Below are positions 9,601 to 17,734 of a stretch of 42,766 nucleotides of DNA, in pieces (position 1 is the first letter of the stretch; each line of letters starts with the position of its first letter). A program made the position numbers and the translations under genes. Under the pieces are notes generated by a model. It saw only the letters and a program-made list of their open reading frames with translations. It ran no database searches and had not been told where the DNA came from. Origin of the DNA: an uncultured Verrucomicrobia subdivision 3 bacterium (lineage in GTDB: Bacteria; Verrucomicrobiota; Verrucomicrobiia; Limisphaerales; UBA11358); NCBI GenBank assembly GCA_903875465.1, contig CAIQWB010000027.1:1-42766 (forward strand), in the 5' to 3' direction.

Positions 9601-10794
9601 CGCGCCGTAGGGCAGCGCACCCAATACAAACGAACCACCACCCGTTTTGCTCGTGTAGGTCATGAGCTTAAGGTTCGTAACCGGGAAGCCGGTGCCGGCA
9701 ATATTGCAGGTCACCGAGCCGCTAATGGCCAGGTTGCCCAGATTCATCACCGCGTCCCGGTAGCTGTTCAAAGGCCATGAGCCATAGTTAAAATCCACCG
9801 TGGCATTGGTCAGGCTGGCCGCCGTCATCGTCCACGCCGAGTTGGTCACCGCTGCCGCCAGCCTGCTGCCCGCTGCCAGCACCAGTGAACTGCTGGCCGC
9901 CGGCAGAGGGGTGCTCAGGCGCCCCTTGTTCACGATGGTCGGCCCGGTGTAACCCGGCACGCCGCTCAAGGTGAGCGTGCCATCGCCATTCTTGGTCAGA
10001 CCACCATCAATCGCGGCGTCGCCCGCAATCACGCTGTGCGCTAGTGGCTGGGCGATCGTAATGTTGAATCCGGCGGTATCAATGACCGCCCCGCCGTTCC
10101 GGACGTTGGCTTGTGAGATCACCGGAATGAACGCCGCTGTATTGACCCGCGGCTTCACCGTGCCCCCGTTAAAATTATTCGTGCAGGTGTTGTTGGCGCC
10201 GTTGATGGAGGCGGTGAGATTCGTGAAGGCCGTAATGCCGCCATTGTAATTGATCGTCCCCCGTTGGACATTGAAAATAAAGGTTCCCACCTGCACATTG
10301 CCACCGTTGACCGTGAAGTTCGCCGTGGAATTATTAGCCCCGCCAATCCCGAGTTGGACGCCCGGGTCATAATCCAGGAAGTTTCCGCCGTTAATCGTCA
10401 AAGACCCGGTGTTGTTGGCGGAATTTTCCACCACGTCCACGCCCGTGTTCGTGCAAATCAACGTGCCGCCATTAATGGTCATCGCCCCGCTGCCCAGACT
10501 GCCGCTGCCGATCACCAGCGCGCGCCCCGTGCCGCCCCCGCCATTCAAAATGGTGGTCCCCTGCGTGGCATCGTAAATACATTGGTTGAACGCGGCGTTG
10601 TTCACGGCCAGCCGCGCGTTGGTTATGGTGTTGAATGGGCAGGCCTGGGAACTCAGCCAGTTGCCCGGGGTGGTCCAGGCCGTGCTGTTGGTCCCGCGCC
10701 AGGTAAAGGTTTGTGCCTCCGCCACGTGCATCAGACTGATGCCGCCTACGGCCAACAGCAGCGCCTTGGCCCCGGTTTTTAAGATAGGTTTCAT
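6667..10794 (-). CDS. Giant secreted autotransporter-associated beta-strand repeat protein
   Basis: The 1375-residue product has a signal peptide at residues 1-27 (cleavage near VAEAQ) and then a long, low-complexity beta-helical region rich in Gly, Asn, Thr and Ser. Several passenger-associated repeats (PATR, PF12951-like) can be seen, for instance GLTKNGDGTLTLSG...YTG near residues 263-295, GTLTKGGTGTLVFANNNSYTG further on, and ILKTGNQTASLTASNSYTG near the end. Each is followed by a strand such as TTVSAGTLAV. The final segment (TNWVNYPGSS...IPINPANGSVFFRVKN) is a tail I associate with extracellular proteins of Limisphaerales. No beta-barrel autotransporter domain and no PEP-CTERM anchor is visible, so export beyond the Sec system is unexplained. 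No Shine-Dalgarno sequence precedes the ATG. It may be a surface or matrix structural protein. Confidence 0.85.
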   Translation of the reverse strand: MKPILKTGAKALLLAVGGISLMHVAEAQTFTWRGTNSTAWTTPGNWLSSQACPFNTITNARLAVNNAAFNQCIYDATQGTTILNGGGGTGRALVIGSGSLGSGAMTINGGTLICTNTGVDVVENSANNTGSLTINGGNFLDYDPGVQLGIGGANNSTANFTVNGGNVQVGTFIFNVQRGTINYNGGITAFTNLTASINGANNTCTNNFNGGTVKPRVNTAAFIPVISQANVRNGGAVIDTAGFNITIAQPLAHSVIAGDAAIDGGLTKNGDGTLTLSGVPGYTGPTIVNKGRLSTPLPAASSSLVLAAGSRLAAAVTNSAWTMTAASLTNATVDFNYGSWPLNSYRDAVMNLGNLAISGSVTCNIAGTGFPVTNLKLMTYTSKTGGGSFVLGALPYGAVATLTDDGANILLNITSPSIQNLVWSGGDGIWKTNGGLDWNSGTAQYLEYPSGVNDVVTFDDTSSGTVTITGQVNPAATTVNVSSSYYTFSGTGSIGGTNGIAMLGTSTLEIDNANNFTGPVTLSGGSGTAGGSLYVNNNAALGATNGTVTVNGPANTLEIGIPGGNGMVVSNKTIMINGTGVGGAKGALRGAAVAAGQTNIWAGPVIIGADTSRIGTEDNGNLVVSGSIRDNGANLGVLLRPGISGTLTIAGAGSAYAYTRTYGDGATSFIKLGTNDALATTALQLGNGNVDLNGFNQTVASIIDFSLSTTSTLLNNGANPATLTINTGTNPASFFSTVTAFTDGASVLNVVKAGKGIEALSGGTVTYSGTTTILDGQLNLTSANPMNTAITVAAGGTLGGEGTTISSLKLQANSILAFDPSTPGSFTANTIDATASPVWISLVTTAPANTSSLVLNAPGGITGSAANFQVIGSRGGSFYLTNGNTQLMFVPSTVNASLVWKGNNGGNPTVWNTLTTTNWSNGGTPDAFYAGDNVWFDDTASTYTVAITGGTVQPSSVTVTANNNYTFSGTLGGGGTLTKGGTGTLVFANNNSYTGLTVITNGVIAISTSGALGTTAAGTVISGNGTLDIDTGAFLANTINIGGEVLTISGNGFGGQGAVVNNSLTADQINAVQQVVMNGNASIGGASRWDMRGNGNSLDMQSTNTLTKVGGNFIALVGTLVNNPGNIVINGGGLGIQVGANLGGSADNTLTVNSGARLEMYQQAVNPVWSLVLNNNSVFNPDNGYGGWDGPVTVNGSVTLQADAALTINGVITGSGSILKTGNQTASLTASNSYTGNTTVSAGTLAVYYADLASSSSISVSNNAVLNLNYTDTNKVAALVLNGVSQPAGVYDATSGAPYITGTGALQVVPATAPTLSLTSTGGSLQISFAGGTLQAQTNNLGGGLGTNWVNYPGSSPVTIPINPANGSVFFRVKN

Positions 10795-11248
10795 TTGGAT
10801 TTTTTGGTTTGGGTTTCTGTTAACGCTTCACAAATTAAAGGGACACCACGGAATGTGGATTCTGAATGGGTGAATTACCTTAATGATCCCATCGCCGGGC
10901 GAATTTCCATCATGCCGCGCCGGCGTGCATGACTTTCCGGCAGTTTGCAGGGCAATGCCGGTGGCTGGGTTGGGTCGTGCACACACATGAGAATGGCAGT
11001 AATATTTACCTCCGGGACGAAAAGTACTATGCGCAATCGCGTAAAATTTTTTAGATAATACGCACGGTAAATACCGCCCCCTCCCGCCGGCCTCGCTGAC
11101 CCCAAGCCCGCCCGCGACCGGTTAACGGCCGCCAGCCCGTGGCCGGTGCGCCGGGCATCTCGTCAGTCCATCGGCGGACCTAACAACCTGAAGGCACTGG
11201 CCTCGGCTTGGCGGCCGGGGACGGATCGGCAAACCTTCCGGCGCAACC
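10795..11248. other. 454-bp intergenic region with an AT-rich promoter-like patch
   Basis: No believable gene is present. On the minus strand this is the 3' flank of the compact GH16 gene and the leader of the beta-strand repeat protein gene. An AT-rich island at about 11020-11075 stands out against GC-rich surroundings and is the best candidate for the promoter of the 10794 gene. It contains the short palindrome CGGTAAATACCG at 11065-11076. I see no clear terminator hairpin with a T tract. Confidence 0.4.
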
Positions 11249-12010
11249 TTACCGCTTCTCGTAAAACCGCACGTAGTCATATACCGCTGCCGCTGGCAAT
11301 TTCGTGTCATCCACCGCCCGCGTGCCGCCTAGATTGGAGGCGATGGTGGTGAGCCAGATGTGCTGGTCGCTGTGCGCGAAGTTCGTGACCGCCACGGTCT
11401 GCACGAGTTTGCCGTCAAAAAAATACTTCACTGTTTCCGGCGTGAATTCGCAGCCATACCAGTGGAAGTCTGCCGCCAAATCCGGCGTCCGCACCGCCCG
11501 GTGCCCCATCGCCACATGCGGTTGCGGATTCCACTTGTGCACATTCACGCCATAGTTGGTGAGCTTCACCGAATCATTTTCACACACATCCAGCTCCTGC
11601 GCCGAGGCCGTCGGGCCGGTGCCACCCTGGCCGTTGTGTTTCATCATCCAAAACGAGGTGTGCCAGCCCGCCCCGGGCGGCACTTTGAAACGCGCCTCGT
11701 AATAGCCATATTTGAAAGCCTGCCGGCTGATGACCCCCGCGCCGGTGTAATGCTTGCCCCCCGCGTCCTGCTGCTTCACCGCCAGCCTCAAATTCCCGTC
11801 CCCCACGGAAATATTTGCCGGCAATTGCGTGCTCCACATCTTGCTGTCCGTGCGATATGTCCATTTGTTGGTGTCGAGCGCCGTGCCGTTGAATTCATCC
11901 GCCCACACCAGCTGGTAACCTGGCGGCGGCAAGCTGATGGTTTGGTTGGTTTGTGCGAAATTTGCCGTGGTCGTGCCAAACACGGCCAGCAGGATGGCTT
12001 TGGTTTTCAT
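11249..12010 (-). CDS. Secreted GH16 glycoside hydrolase, single domain
   Basis: The 253-residue product is a signal peptide (MKTKAILLAVFGTTTANFAQ) followed by one GH16 domain. The fold markers are YQLVWADEFNG near 33, GYYEARFKVP near 102, and the catalytic motif QELDVCE with E139, D141 and E144 (ExDxxE, nucleophile E139 and acid/base E144 by family analogy). The C-terminal strand VYDYVRFYEKR closes the jelly roll. The product should be a periplasmic or extracellular endo-glycosidase of beta-1,3- or beta-1,4-linked glucan or galactan. It is the last gene of set 2, starting 3 bp after the FAD oxidoreductase stop. Compared with the other GH16 protein (121-1962) it has no accessory domains and is clearly diverged, so the two may act on different parts of the substrate. 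Confidence 0.9.
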   Translation of the reverse strand: MKTKAILLAVFGTTTANFAQTNQTISLPPPGYQLVWADEFNGTALDTNKWTYRTDSKMWSTQLPANISVGDGNLRLAVKQQDAGGKHYTGAGVISRQAFKYGYYEARFKVPPGAGWHTSFWMMKHNGQGGTGPTASAQELDVCENDSVKLTNYGVNVHKWNPQPHVAMGHRAVRTPDLAADFHWYGCEFTPETVKYFFDGKLVQTVAVTNFAHSDQHIWLTTIASNLGGTRAVDDTKLPAAAVYDYVRFYEKR

Positions 12011-12013
12011 AGT

Positions 12014-14332
12014 TTAATAGCACCGCAATTCATAAATGGCCGCGGAGGGGTCGCCGTTGGTGGCGGTGATGGTCACGCGGAGTTTCTCAGCCACGACGGA
12101 CGCGGCAAGTTCATGGCGGCGCAAACGCTGGTAATTGTCTTTGACCTCCAGCACCTGCTGCCATTGGCCCTGCGCCAGGATCGTGATGGTGTAATCCTTC
12201 GGGCATTGCGGATCCCGATAGAACGGCCCATAGGCATGATACTCCCGGATCAGATGACCCGGAAACACCAACTGCACTTCCGATATGCTTTGCGGCTTGT
12301 CCCAGCTCAATTCCAGCCACTGTGGCAATTCTTGCGCCGCGTCGGAAACCCACAGGTTCGTGGCGCGATGCGGGCGGGTCACTCCCGACCGGACCTGTGC
12401 GGGCGCAAAGGGCCTTTGCGGCGGTGAAATACGATAAGCCAGCGTGTGTCCATTCCCAAACCGACGCATCCGGTTCGGCGAAATCGCATACATCGCCATG
12501 TGGCCCGGAATAATTTTCTGCGCCGCGTGCCAGGACAAATGTTTATTTGGCAGCGCATCCAGCCGCAGAAAACTCCCCACGGCAAGCGTGGCGGCCAGTT
12601 CCAAGTCCAGCTTCCAAACCACCCATTGGTTTTTCCCCGGCGGCACCGTGAGTTTGGCCCTGGCCAGCGGGGTGCCAGGCTCAACCCGGTAATCCCAGAT
12701 GTGTTCGGCCACCACCAGTTGCACCTCCAGCGTCTCCGCAGCCGCCGTCTCATTGGACAGGCAAAGTTCCAGACTCTGGATGCGTCCACCGCTTGTCGCG
12801 ATCAACTGGCCGCGCCGCGTTTCGAGTCGCTCGATCCCGTATTGCGGTTGGTCGCGCCAGATTTTAAGGCCCGCATGACTGCCGGTCGATTCCGGCGCCA
12901 CGCCGGGCACGGCCAGTTCACTGCTCGCGGCAATGCGGGCTGCCCGCGCCCAATCCTGTTCATCGTGGCTCCGATAGTTCGGTAGAAAGGCGCCATTCGC
13001 CAGCAGCCGTTGCTGAATCGCCCCGATGTCTTGCGCCACCAGTTCATCGAACCCGTGCCCGCGCGCCAGGCCGATCGCCGCTGCCACCCCCGCGGCCTCG
13101 CCCATCAGGGCCGTCGTGCCCATGACCCGCACCGTGCCCAGCGCCGCGTGCGTCACACTCACGTTGCGACCGGCCATCAGCAGGTTGTCGCAATCTTGGG
13201 CCAGCAGAATGCGTAATGGAATCCCATAAGGCCCACAGTAGGACATCGCCGAGTAATCGCTGAACGTGTCATATTCGTCCGCGTGCCCGCCGGCGGCCGC
13301 CGACGGCTCGGAACTCTTCGCCAGCAGCCCGCCCGGGGTGTGCAAATCCACAAACCAGCCGCCAAAGGCAATTTCATCCGCGAATACCGTCTGGTTCAAG
13401 ATATCATGTTCCGTCATGAAGTAGCGGCCCAGGATGCGGCGGCTCTCGCGTTTGCCGGGCACCTGGCCGATCCAGTCGAGCGCGTAATTGCGCACCAGCT
13501 CCATTGTCTTGGGATCCTTGTTCTTCATCCAGTCCCACACCCCGAGCGCATGGCGCGTGAGTTCATGGCGGATGGTCTCGGCGTCGTAAATCGTGTGGTA
13601 CGGCACCCCGATTTCCAGCCACCAGAAACCGCCGCGCTTCTCTTTCGGCAACCGTCCCTGCTGGTAAAAGTAACTCGCATCCTCGTGTTTCACGGCCCAG
13701 GCGGGCGCCTGGAACGGCGCCGGGGCGCCGGTGTCGCGCGCGAGGAAATGAATGGAATTGCCCATGGTATCACCGCTTGCCTGGGGCGGGGCGTGCGGCT
13801 CGTTGAATTCATCGCGCCCTTCGGAACCCATGCGCCATGCGCAGCCCGCCCGGTCGGCCACCACGCCGTCACCGGTGCAATCGATGAAGGTCTTCCCTTC
13901 CAGCCGCCGTTCCGTTTCCGCATTTTGCACCACGGCCAGAATGGCCGCAATCTGGCGCTGGTCCCGCATTTCCACTCCGCGGATGTCGGTGTTCAAATGC
14001 AGCGTCAGGTTCGGCGTCGTCTGCGCGAGATCATAGAGCACCATGTCCCAGACGCTGTTGGTCCAGCCGTTCTCGTAAATTTCCGCGTGGTTGCGGGCCC
14101 GTTCCTCAATGAGCGCCTCACTGATAATGCCCGTCTCCCGCGCATAGGCGTGAAACGCCGCGGCACCATGCGGCGTCACACCCACTTCCGAGGAGCTGTT
14201 GCCCCCGAGCACCGGGCGATTGTGGACCAGGCACGTTTTCGCCCCGTTGCGGGCCGCCGCCACCGCCGCGCAAAAGCCGGCCAGCCCGCCGCCGCAAACC
14301 ACGATGTCATAGCTTTCTGTTACAATTTTCAT
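12014..14332 (-). CDS. FAD-dependent oxidoreductase (FAD_oxidored family), set 2
   Basis: This 772-residue protein is a paralogue of the one at 3226-5574. It starts with the FAD-binding Rossmann motif YDIVVCGGGLAGFCAA at residues 8-23, then LVHNRPVLGGNSSSE; TFIDCTGDGVVADRAGC near 155 and NLLMAGRNVSVTHAALGTVRVM near 375 are the other flavin-contact segments. WWLEIG, GKRESRR and EIAFGGWFVDLH are shared with the paralogue. The last 300 residues are beta-rich, with LELSWDKPQSISEVQLVF and AIYELRCY at the end, resembling a discoidin-type module. There is no signal peptide. The gene sits between the permease (6 bp upstream) and the GH16 gene (3 bp downstream), so it is probably co-translated with the import and depolymerisation machinery. 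The reaction is unknown. Confidence 0.85.
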   Translation of the reverse strand: MKIVTESYDIVVCGGGLAGFCAAVAAARNGAKTCLVHNRPVLGGNSSSEVGVTPHGAAAFHAYARETGIISEALIEERARNHAEIYENGWTNSVWDMVLYDLAQTTPNLTLHLNTDIRGVEMRDQRQIAAILAVVQNAETERRLEGKTFIDCTGDGVVADRAGCAWRMGSEGRDEFNEPHAPPQASGDTMGNSIHFLARDTGAPAPFQAPAWAVKHEDASYFYQQGRLPKEKRGGFWWLEIGVPYHTIYDAETIRHELTRHALGVWDWMKNKDPKTMELVRNYALDWIGQVPGKRESRRILGRYFMTEHDILNQTVFADEIAFGGWFVDLHTPGGLLAKSSEPSAAAGGHADEYDTFSDYSAMSYCGPYGIPLRILLAQDCDNLLMAGRNVSVTHAALGTVRVMGTTALMGEAAGVAAAIGLARGHGFDELVAQDIGAIQQRLLANGAFLPNYRSHDEQDWARAARIAASSELAVPGVAPESTGSHAGLKIWRDQPQYGIERLETRRGQLIATSGGRIQSLELCLSNETAAAETLEVQLVVAEHIWDYRVEPGTPLARAKLTVPPGKNQWVVWKLDLELAATLAVGSFLRLDALPNKHLSWHAAQKIIPGHMAMYAISPNRMRRFGNGHTLAYRISPPQRPFAPAQVRSGVTRPHRATNLWVSDAAQELPQWLELSWDKPQSISEVQLVFPGHLIREYHAYGPFYRDPQCPKDYTITILAQGQWQQVLEVKDNYQRLRRHELAASVVAEKLRVTITATNGDPSAAIYELRCY

Positions 14333-14338
14333 AGAAAT

Positions 14339-15604
14339 TCAATTGGCATTTACGCGTTTGCGCAGATTCCAGATGAGCAGGAGCGCCACCGGATACAATC
14401 CCGCCAGCACATAAAAGCAATCATTGTAACTGCGGTGGTCAATGAACCAAGCCACGGCCTTGTTCATGAAAAACCCGCCCAGCGCGCTGCCACAGGCAAT
14501 CACGCCGAAGGCCGTGCCCAGAATGCGTTGCGGCACGATGTCCACCACGAGGGAGGTGATGTTGCCCAGCCAGGCCGTTGCGGCATAGGCCACCACCATC
14601 GCCATCAGGATGGCGGTCATCACCGTCGGCGCGGCCGGCACCAGGCCCATCAGCGGTGCGAGACACCCACTGCTGAGCATCACCCACAGGCGCGCGGCCG
14701 CTGGCCGGCAGCCCCGCTTCACCAGCCGCCCGGACAGAAATCCGCCAACGGTGAAACCCAGCGTGGCGGCGGCAAAAATCATCCACATGATCGCCACCCC
14801 CTTCTGATCCAGGCCGCGTACGTCGCGCAGATATTTCGGGAACCAGAATTGAAAGAAATACCACGCCGGGTCGGTGATCAGCCGCGCCAGCATCAATTGC
14901 CAGACCAGCGGTTCCCGCAAGACTCGCTGCCAGAGGGCCCATTCGGATGCTTTCGGCTCCGCGTTCGCCGCCTGGGTCGAAGCCAGATTCGCCGCGAGAA
15001 AATTCTGCTCATCCGCCGTCATGTTGGGATGCGCCGCCGGGCTTTTGTAAAGCCAGAGCCAGAGCCCCAGCCACAGCACCGCCACGAGGGGCGTCACCGC
15101 AAAAACCCAGCGCCAGCCGAACTTCTCGGCGATGAGTGCCACCATCAGCGGCGCCACCGTCGCGCCAATCGCGCCACCGGCACTGTAAATGCCCACCGCC
15201 ATCGCGCGCTCCGCCGCCGGAAACCATTCGGACACCGCCTTGGGCGACGCCGTGTAGCAGCCGGCCTCGCCGAGGCCCAGCATGAACCGCAGTCCGCACA
15301 ACTGGCCGAGCGAGCGCGCCATCCCGGTGCACGCATTGGCCATCGTCCACCACGCCACAAATAACGCTAGGCTCCAGCGCACCCCGAGTTTGTCCACCAG
15401 TCGTCCGGAGAGCAGATTGGCCATCGTGTAGGCGATCAGGAAGTAATTGATGATGCCGGCATATTCCTGATTGGAGATGTTCAGGTCTTGCTGGATCGTC
15501 GTCGCCAGCAGGCCCAGCACGTTCCGGTCCACATAGTTCAAAAACGCCGCCATGAAAAGCGCGCCCGCCAGAATCCAGCGAAGATGGGGGACTTTCAAGG
15601 CCAT
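14339..15604 (-). CDS. MFS permease of the hexuronate/organic-anion (ExuT, ACS) type
   Basis: The 421-residue product has about 12 hydrophobic segments and a central cytoplasmic loop near residues 190-220, as usual for the major facilitator superfamily. The first helix carries LNYVDRNVLG, the N-Y-x-D-R signature of the anion:cation symporter group that includes hexuronate (ExuT) and glucarate permeases. GRLVDKLGVRWS between helices 2 and 3 is the MFS motif A. It should import an acidic sugar across the inner membrane with protons. The position between the GH30-like and FAD oxidoreductase genes (gaps 4 and 6 bp) and the nearby GH79-like glucuronidase support uronate import, but the substrate is inferred. 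Confidence 0.88.
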   Translation of the reverse strand: MALKVPHLRWILAGALFMAAFLNYVDRNVLGLLATTIQQDLNISNQEYAGIINYFLIAYTMANLLSGRLVDKLGVRWSLALFVAWWTMANACTGMARSLGQLCGLRFMLGLGEAGCYTASPKAVSEWFPAAERAMAVGIYSAGGAIGATVAPLMVALIAEKFGWRWVFAVTPLVAVLWLGLWLWLYKSPAAHPNMTADEQNFLAANLASTQAANAEPKASEWALWQRVLREPLVWQLMLARLITDPAWYFFQFWFPKYLRDVRGLDQKGVAIMWMIFAAATLGFTVGGFLSGRLVKRGCRPAAARLWVMLSSGCLAPLMGLVPAAPTVMTAILMAMVVAYAATAWLGNITSLVVDIVPQRILGTAFGVIACGSALGGFFMNKAVAWFIDHRSYNDCFYVLAGLYPVALLLIWNLRKRVNAN

Positions 15605-15608
15605 CGCG

Positions 15609-17543
15609 TTATTGTTCTTCCCAAAATTCCCAGGCGCAGTGTGGCAGCGTCAGGGTGATTTGCTCCCCGCTCACCGTGCCCCTGGCGTTGCCCTGGGTGT
15701 TCGCTCCCGCCGCCTCTGGCGTGTAGCGAAAACCTTGGAACACGGCGTCCCGCCGGCCGGTGTTGATTTCAAAGGTGTGTTCGCCCGGCGCTCGGTTGGC
15801 CAGCACGATGGTAAGCTTGCCGTCCGGCTTCCGGAACGCCAGCACCCGTGCGTCGGGATTGTAATGCTGCTCGGCGATGTCCACCACCACGCTGTCCCAC
15901 GGCATCCGTTTCACGAAACTCCCGACCGCATTCCAGTTGTACGGGTTGAAAATCCAATGGCCGGGTTCCAAAGCCGCTGCCTTGCGTTCGAGCGCCCGCG
16001 CTTGCGAACGAATTTCAATGGGCAGATTCATGCCGATCTCCGCTTTGAAACCAGCCGCATCCGTTGGCTCCACGAACGCGCTATGCGATGCGGCGCGGCT
16101 GCCGGGCGCGGGGATTTCTACTCTTCCCTTCGGAAACCGGCGCGTGAAAATCCGGTCCCCCCCGCCTGCCCATCGGGTGCTCAGCGCCGTCCTCGTCCAG
16201 GCCGCGCCGGGCGGGGCTGCCGCACCGTCCTCGGCCAGCAACCAGACCGTCACCGGCTGGTTCACCAAGAAATTCCAGGCGATGCCCCTGCCGTCCTGGC
16301 TGTGTTTGACCGAAATCATTTCCATGGTTTTCAGGGCGTCCGGCAGCAGCGAAAATTCCGGCCCCCCCGGCCACCGCCGGTATTGTTCGGCGGACGGCGG
16401 AAGCTGCGGCGCGAGCCGCGACCGCCAGAAACCGAGCGCGTAGCCGCTGGCCTCCGCGTTTTGGATCGGTTTGAGCGCGTGGATCCAAAACCAGGTCGGA
16501 CACCCGGCGAGTTGGAACGAATTCATGATGTGCTGGACCGTGTTCAGGCAGCGCTCGGGCGTTGCGTCGCCGGTGAGATATTCGTATTCGTTCTGAAACC
16601 ACGGGCGCGGCGGGAGCTTCTGGGAAATTTCCACTGCGACCTGGCGCGGTTTCTCGGAACTCGTGCCGACGATGTGCACCGCATACGCATCCACCAGCGC
16701 GGCCACGCGGGGATCCCTCATTCCGGCCGCCATGAGTTTTGGAAACGAGTTGAAGGTGTCGGCCAAAATCAAAATGTTCGGGTTGTGGCGGCGCACCTCG
16801 CCGGCCACGGCGGTAAACGCTTCCACGTAAGCGGCCGCACTCGGGTATTCACACGAGGAATAAATGGCGTGGTTCACCTCCGGTTCGTTTTGCAGGCCGA
16901 ACATGGAAACTTTCAGTCCCGCCTCATTCAACGTTTGCAGGTCCGTGACGACCGCCCGCGCGAACTCCGCCAGAAAGCGGTTGGTATCGCCCTGAAAAAC
17001 CCTGTCCTCCGCAAAGCCGGGGGCGAAGCAGCGGAGCCGGTTATTGGGGTCTCTTTCCCGGCCGCCCACGAAGGCTTGCGTGCCTTTCCAAAATGGCGCC
17101 GGCGACCAATACTCGAAGGACAAACCCTCCACCCCGGCCGCCTCCAGCAATTCATGCAGCTCCTTAAGCTGTTCCGGCCAGCGCGGTTGCAGCCATTTTT
17201 TGTCCGCGTCAAGTCCGCGCCAGTAAAGTCCTCCCGCCAGCCGGCAATAGCGGAAACCCTTCAGCATTTCCTTTGCCAGCCGCAACCGCTCGGCGGGCAT
17301 CAAATCATGTGGCACACCCAGGGGTTCGTCTTGCAGGCCCTGATTTCCTGAGCCGATGGAATCCGCTTGAATTTCAAAGCCAATGCCCTTGACCACTTGC
17401 TTTGCCCGGTCCGTGAAGATGGCTAAATCGGACCGGTTTTCAGATTGTTGGCGAACCGTTCCGGCCAAAGGAAAATCATCCGCCCAAAGGTCAACCTGCA
17501 TCGAGCCCAAGAGGGCGCAGGCCAGGGCGAAAAATGATTTCAT
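15609..17543 (-). CDS. Secreted GH30-like endo-glycosidase
   Basis: The 644-residue product has a signal peptide (MKSFFALACALLGSMQVDLWA) and a TIM-barrel resembling GH30. The acid/base is probably E220 in GLQNEPE and the nucleophile E319 in PWFQNEYEY, the expected strand-4 and strand-7 glutamates of clan GH-A. SFEYWSPAPFWKG near 143-154 is also typical of GH30. After about residue 420 a beta-rich region follows, including VVDIAEQHYNPDARVLAFRK and a C-terminal strand set ending near the stop, like the side beta-domain of GH30 enzymes. GH30 members cut beta-1,6-galactan, beta-1,6-glucan, glucuronoxylan or glucosylceramide; the subfamily is not clear. It is the first gene of set 2, divergent from the GH79-like gene. 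Confidence 0.8.
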   Translation of the reverse strand: MKSFFALACALLGSMQVDLWADDFPLAGTVRQQSENRSDLAIFTDRAKQVVKGIGFEIQADSIGSGNQGLQDEPLGVPHDLMPAERLRLAKEMLKGFRYCRLAGGLYWRGLDADKKWLQPRWPEQLKELHELLEAAGVEGLSFEYWSPAPFWKGTQAFVGGRERDPNNRLRCFAPGFAEDRVFQGDTNRFLAEFARAVVTDLQTLNEAGLKVSMFGLQNEPEVNHAIYSSCEYPSAAAYVEAFTAVAGEVRRHNPNILILADTFNSFPKLMAAGMRDPRVAALVDAYAVHIVGTSSEKPRQVAVEISQKLPPRPWFQNEYEYLTGDATPERCLNTVQHIMNSFQLAGCPTWFWIHALKPIQNAEASGYALGFWRSRLAPQLPPSAEQYRRWPGGPEFSLLPDALKTMEMISVKHSQDGRGIAWNFLVNQPVTVWLLAEDGAAAPPGAAWTRTALSTRWAGGGDRIFTRRFPKGRVEIPAPGSRAASHSAFVEPTDAAGFKAEIGMNLPIEIRSQARALERKAAALEPGHWIFNPYNWNAVGSFVKRMPWDSVVVDIAEQHYNPDARVLAFRKPDGKLTIVLANRAPGEHTFEINTGRRDAVFQGFRYTPEAAGANTQGNARGTVSGEQITLTLPHCAWEFWEEQ

Positions 17544-17734
17544 GAGCTGGGAAAATAGATCGGAGCCGGTTCCCCCGCTAGTCCCTAAAGCGGAATTTTT
17601 TTTAGAATTTGCGCCCCCCGTGCGCCGCTGAATGATGCTGAAATCCGGAAATGAGCCGGTTCAAGATCTTGCCGCGCTGCCTGACCTTGCCAAAAAAACT
17701 TGTTCCTTCCCGCCAAACGCCTTATTCCTGAACC
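17544..17734. promoter_or_regulatory. Divergent promoter region between set 2 and the GH79-like gene
   Basis: The 191-bp gap between two divergently oriented glycoside hydrolase genes must hold both promoters. It includes A/T tracts (eight T at about 17589-17597 and seven A near 17693-17699). No clear operator palindrome or standard promoter pair is evident. Confidence 0.45.

Noticed and set aside
13283-15364. 693-codon plus-strand frame opposite the second FAD oxidoreductase and the permease
   Set aside because: Arg/His/Pro-rich shadow frame crossing two genes with clear family motifs.
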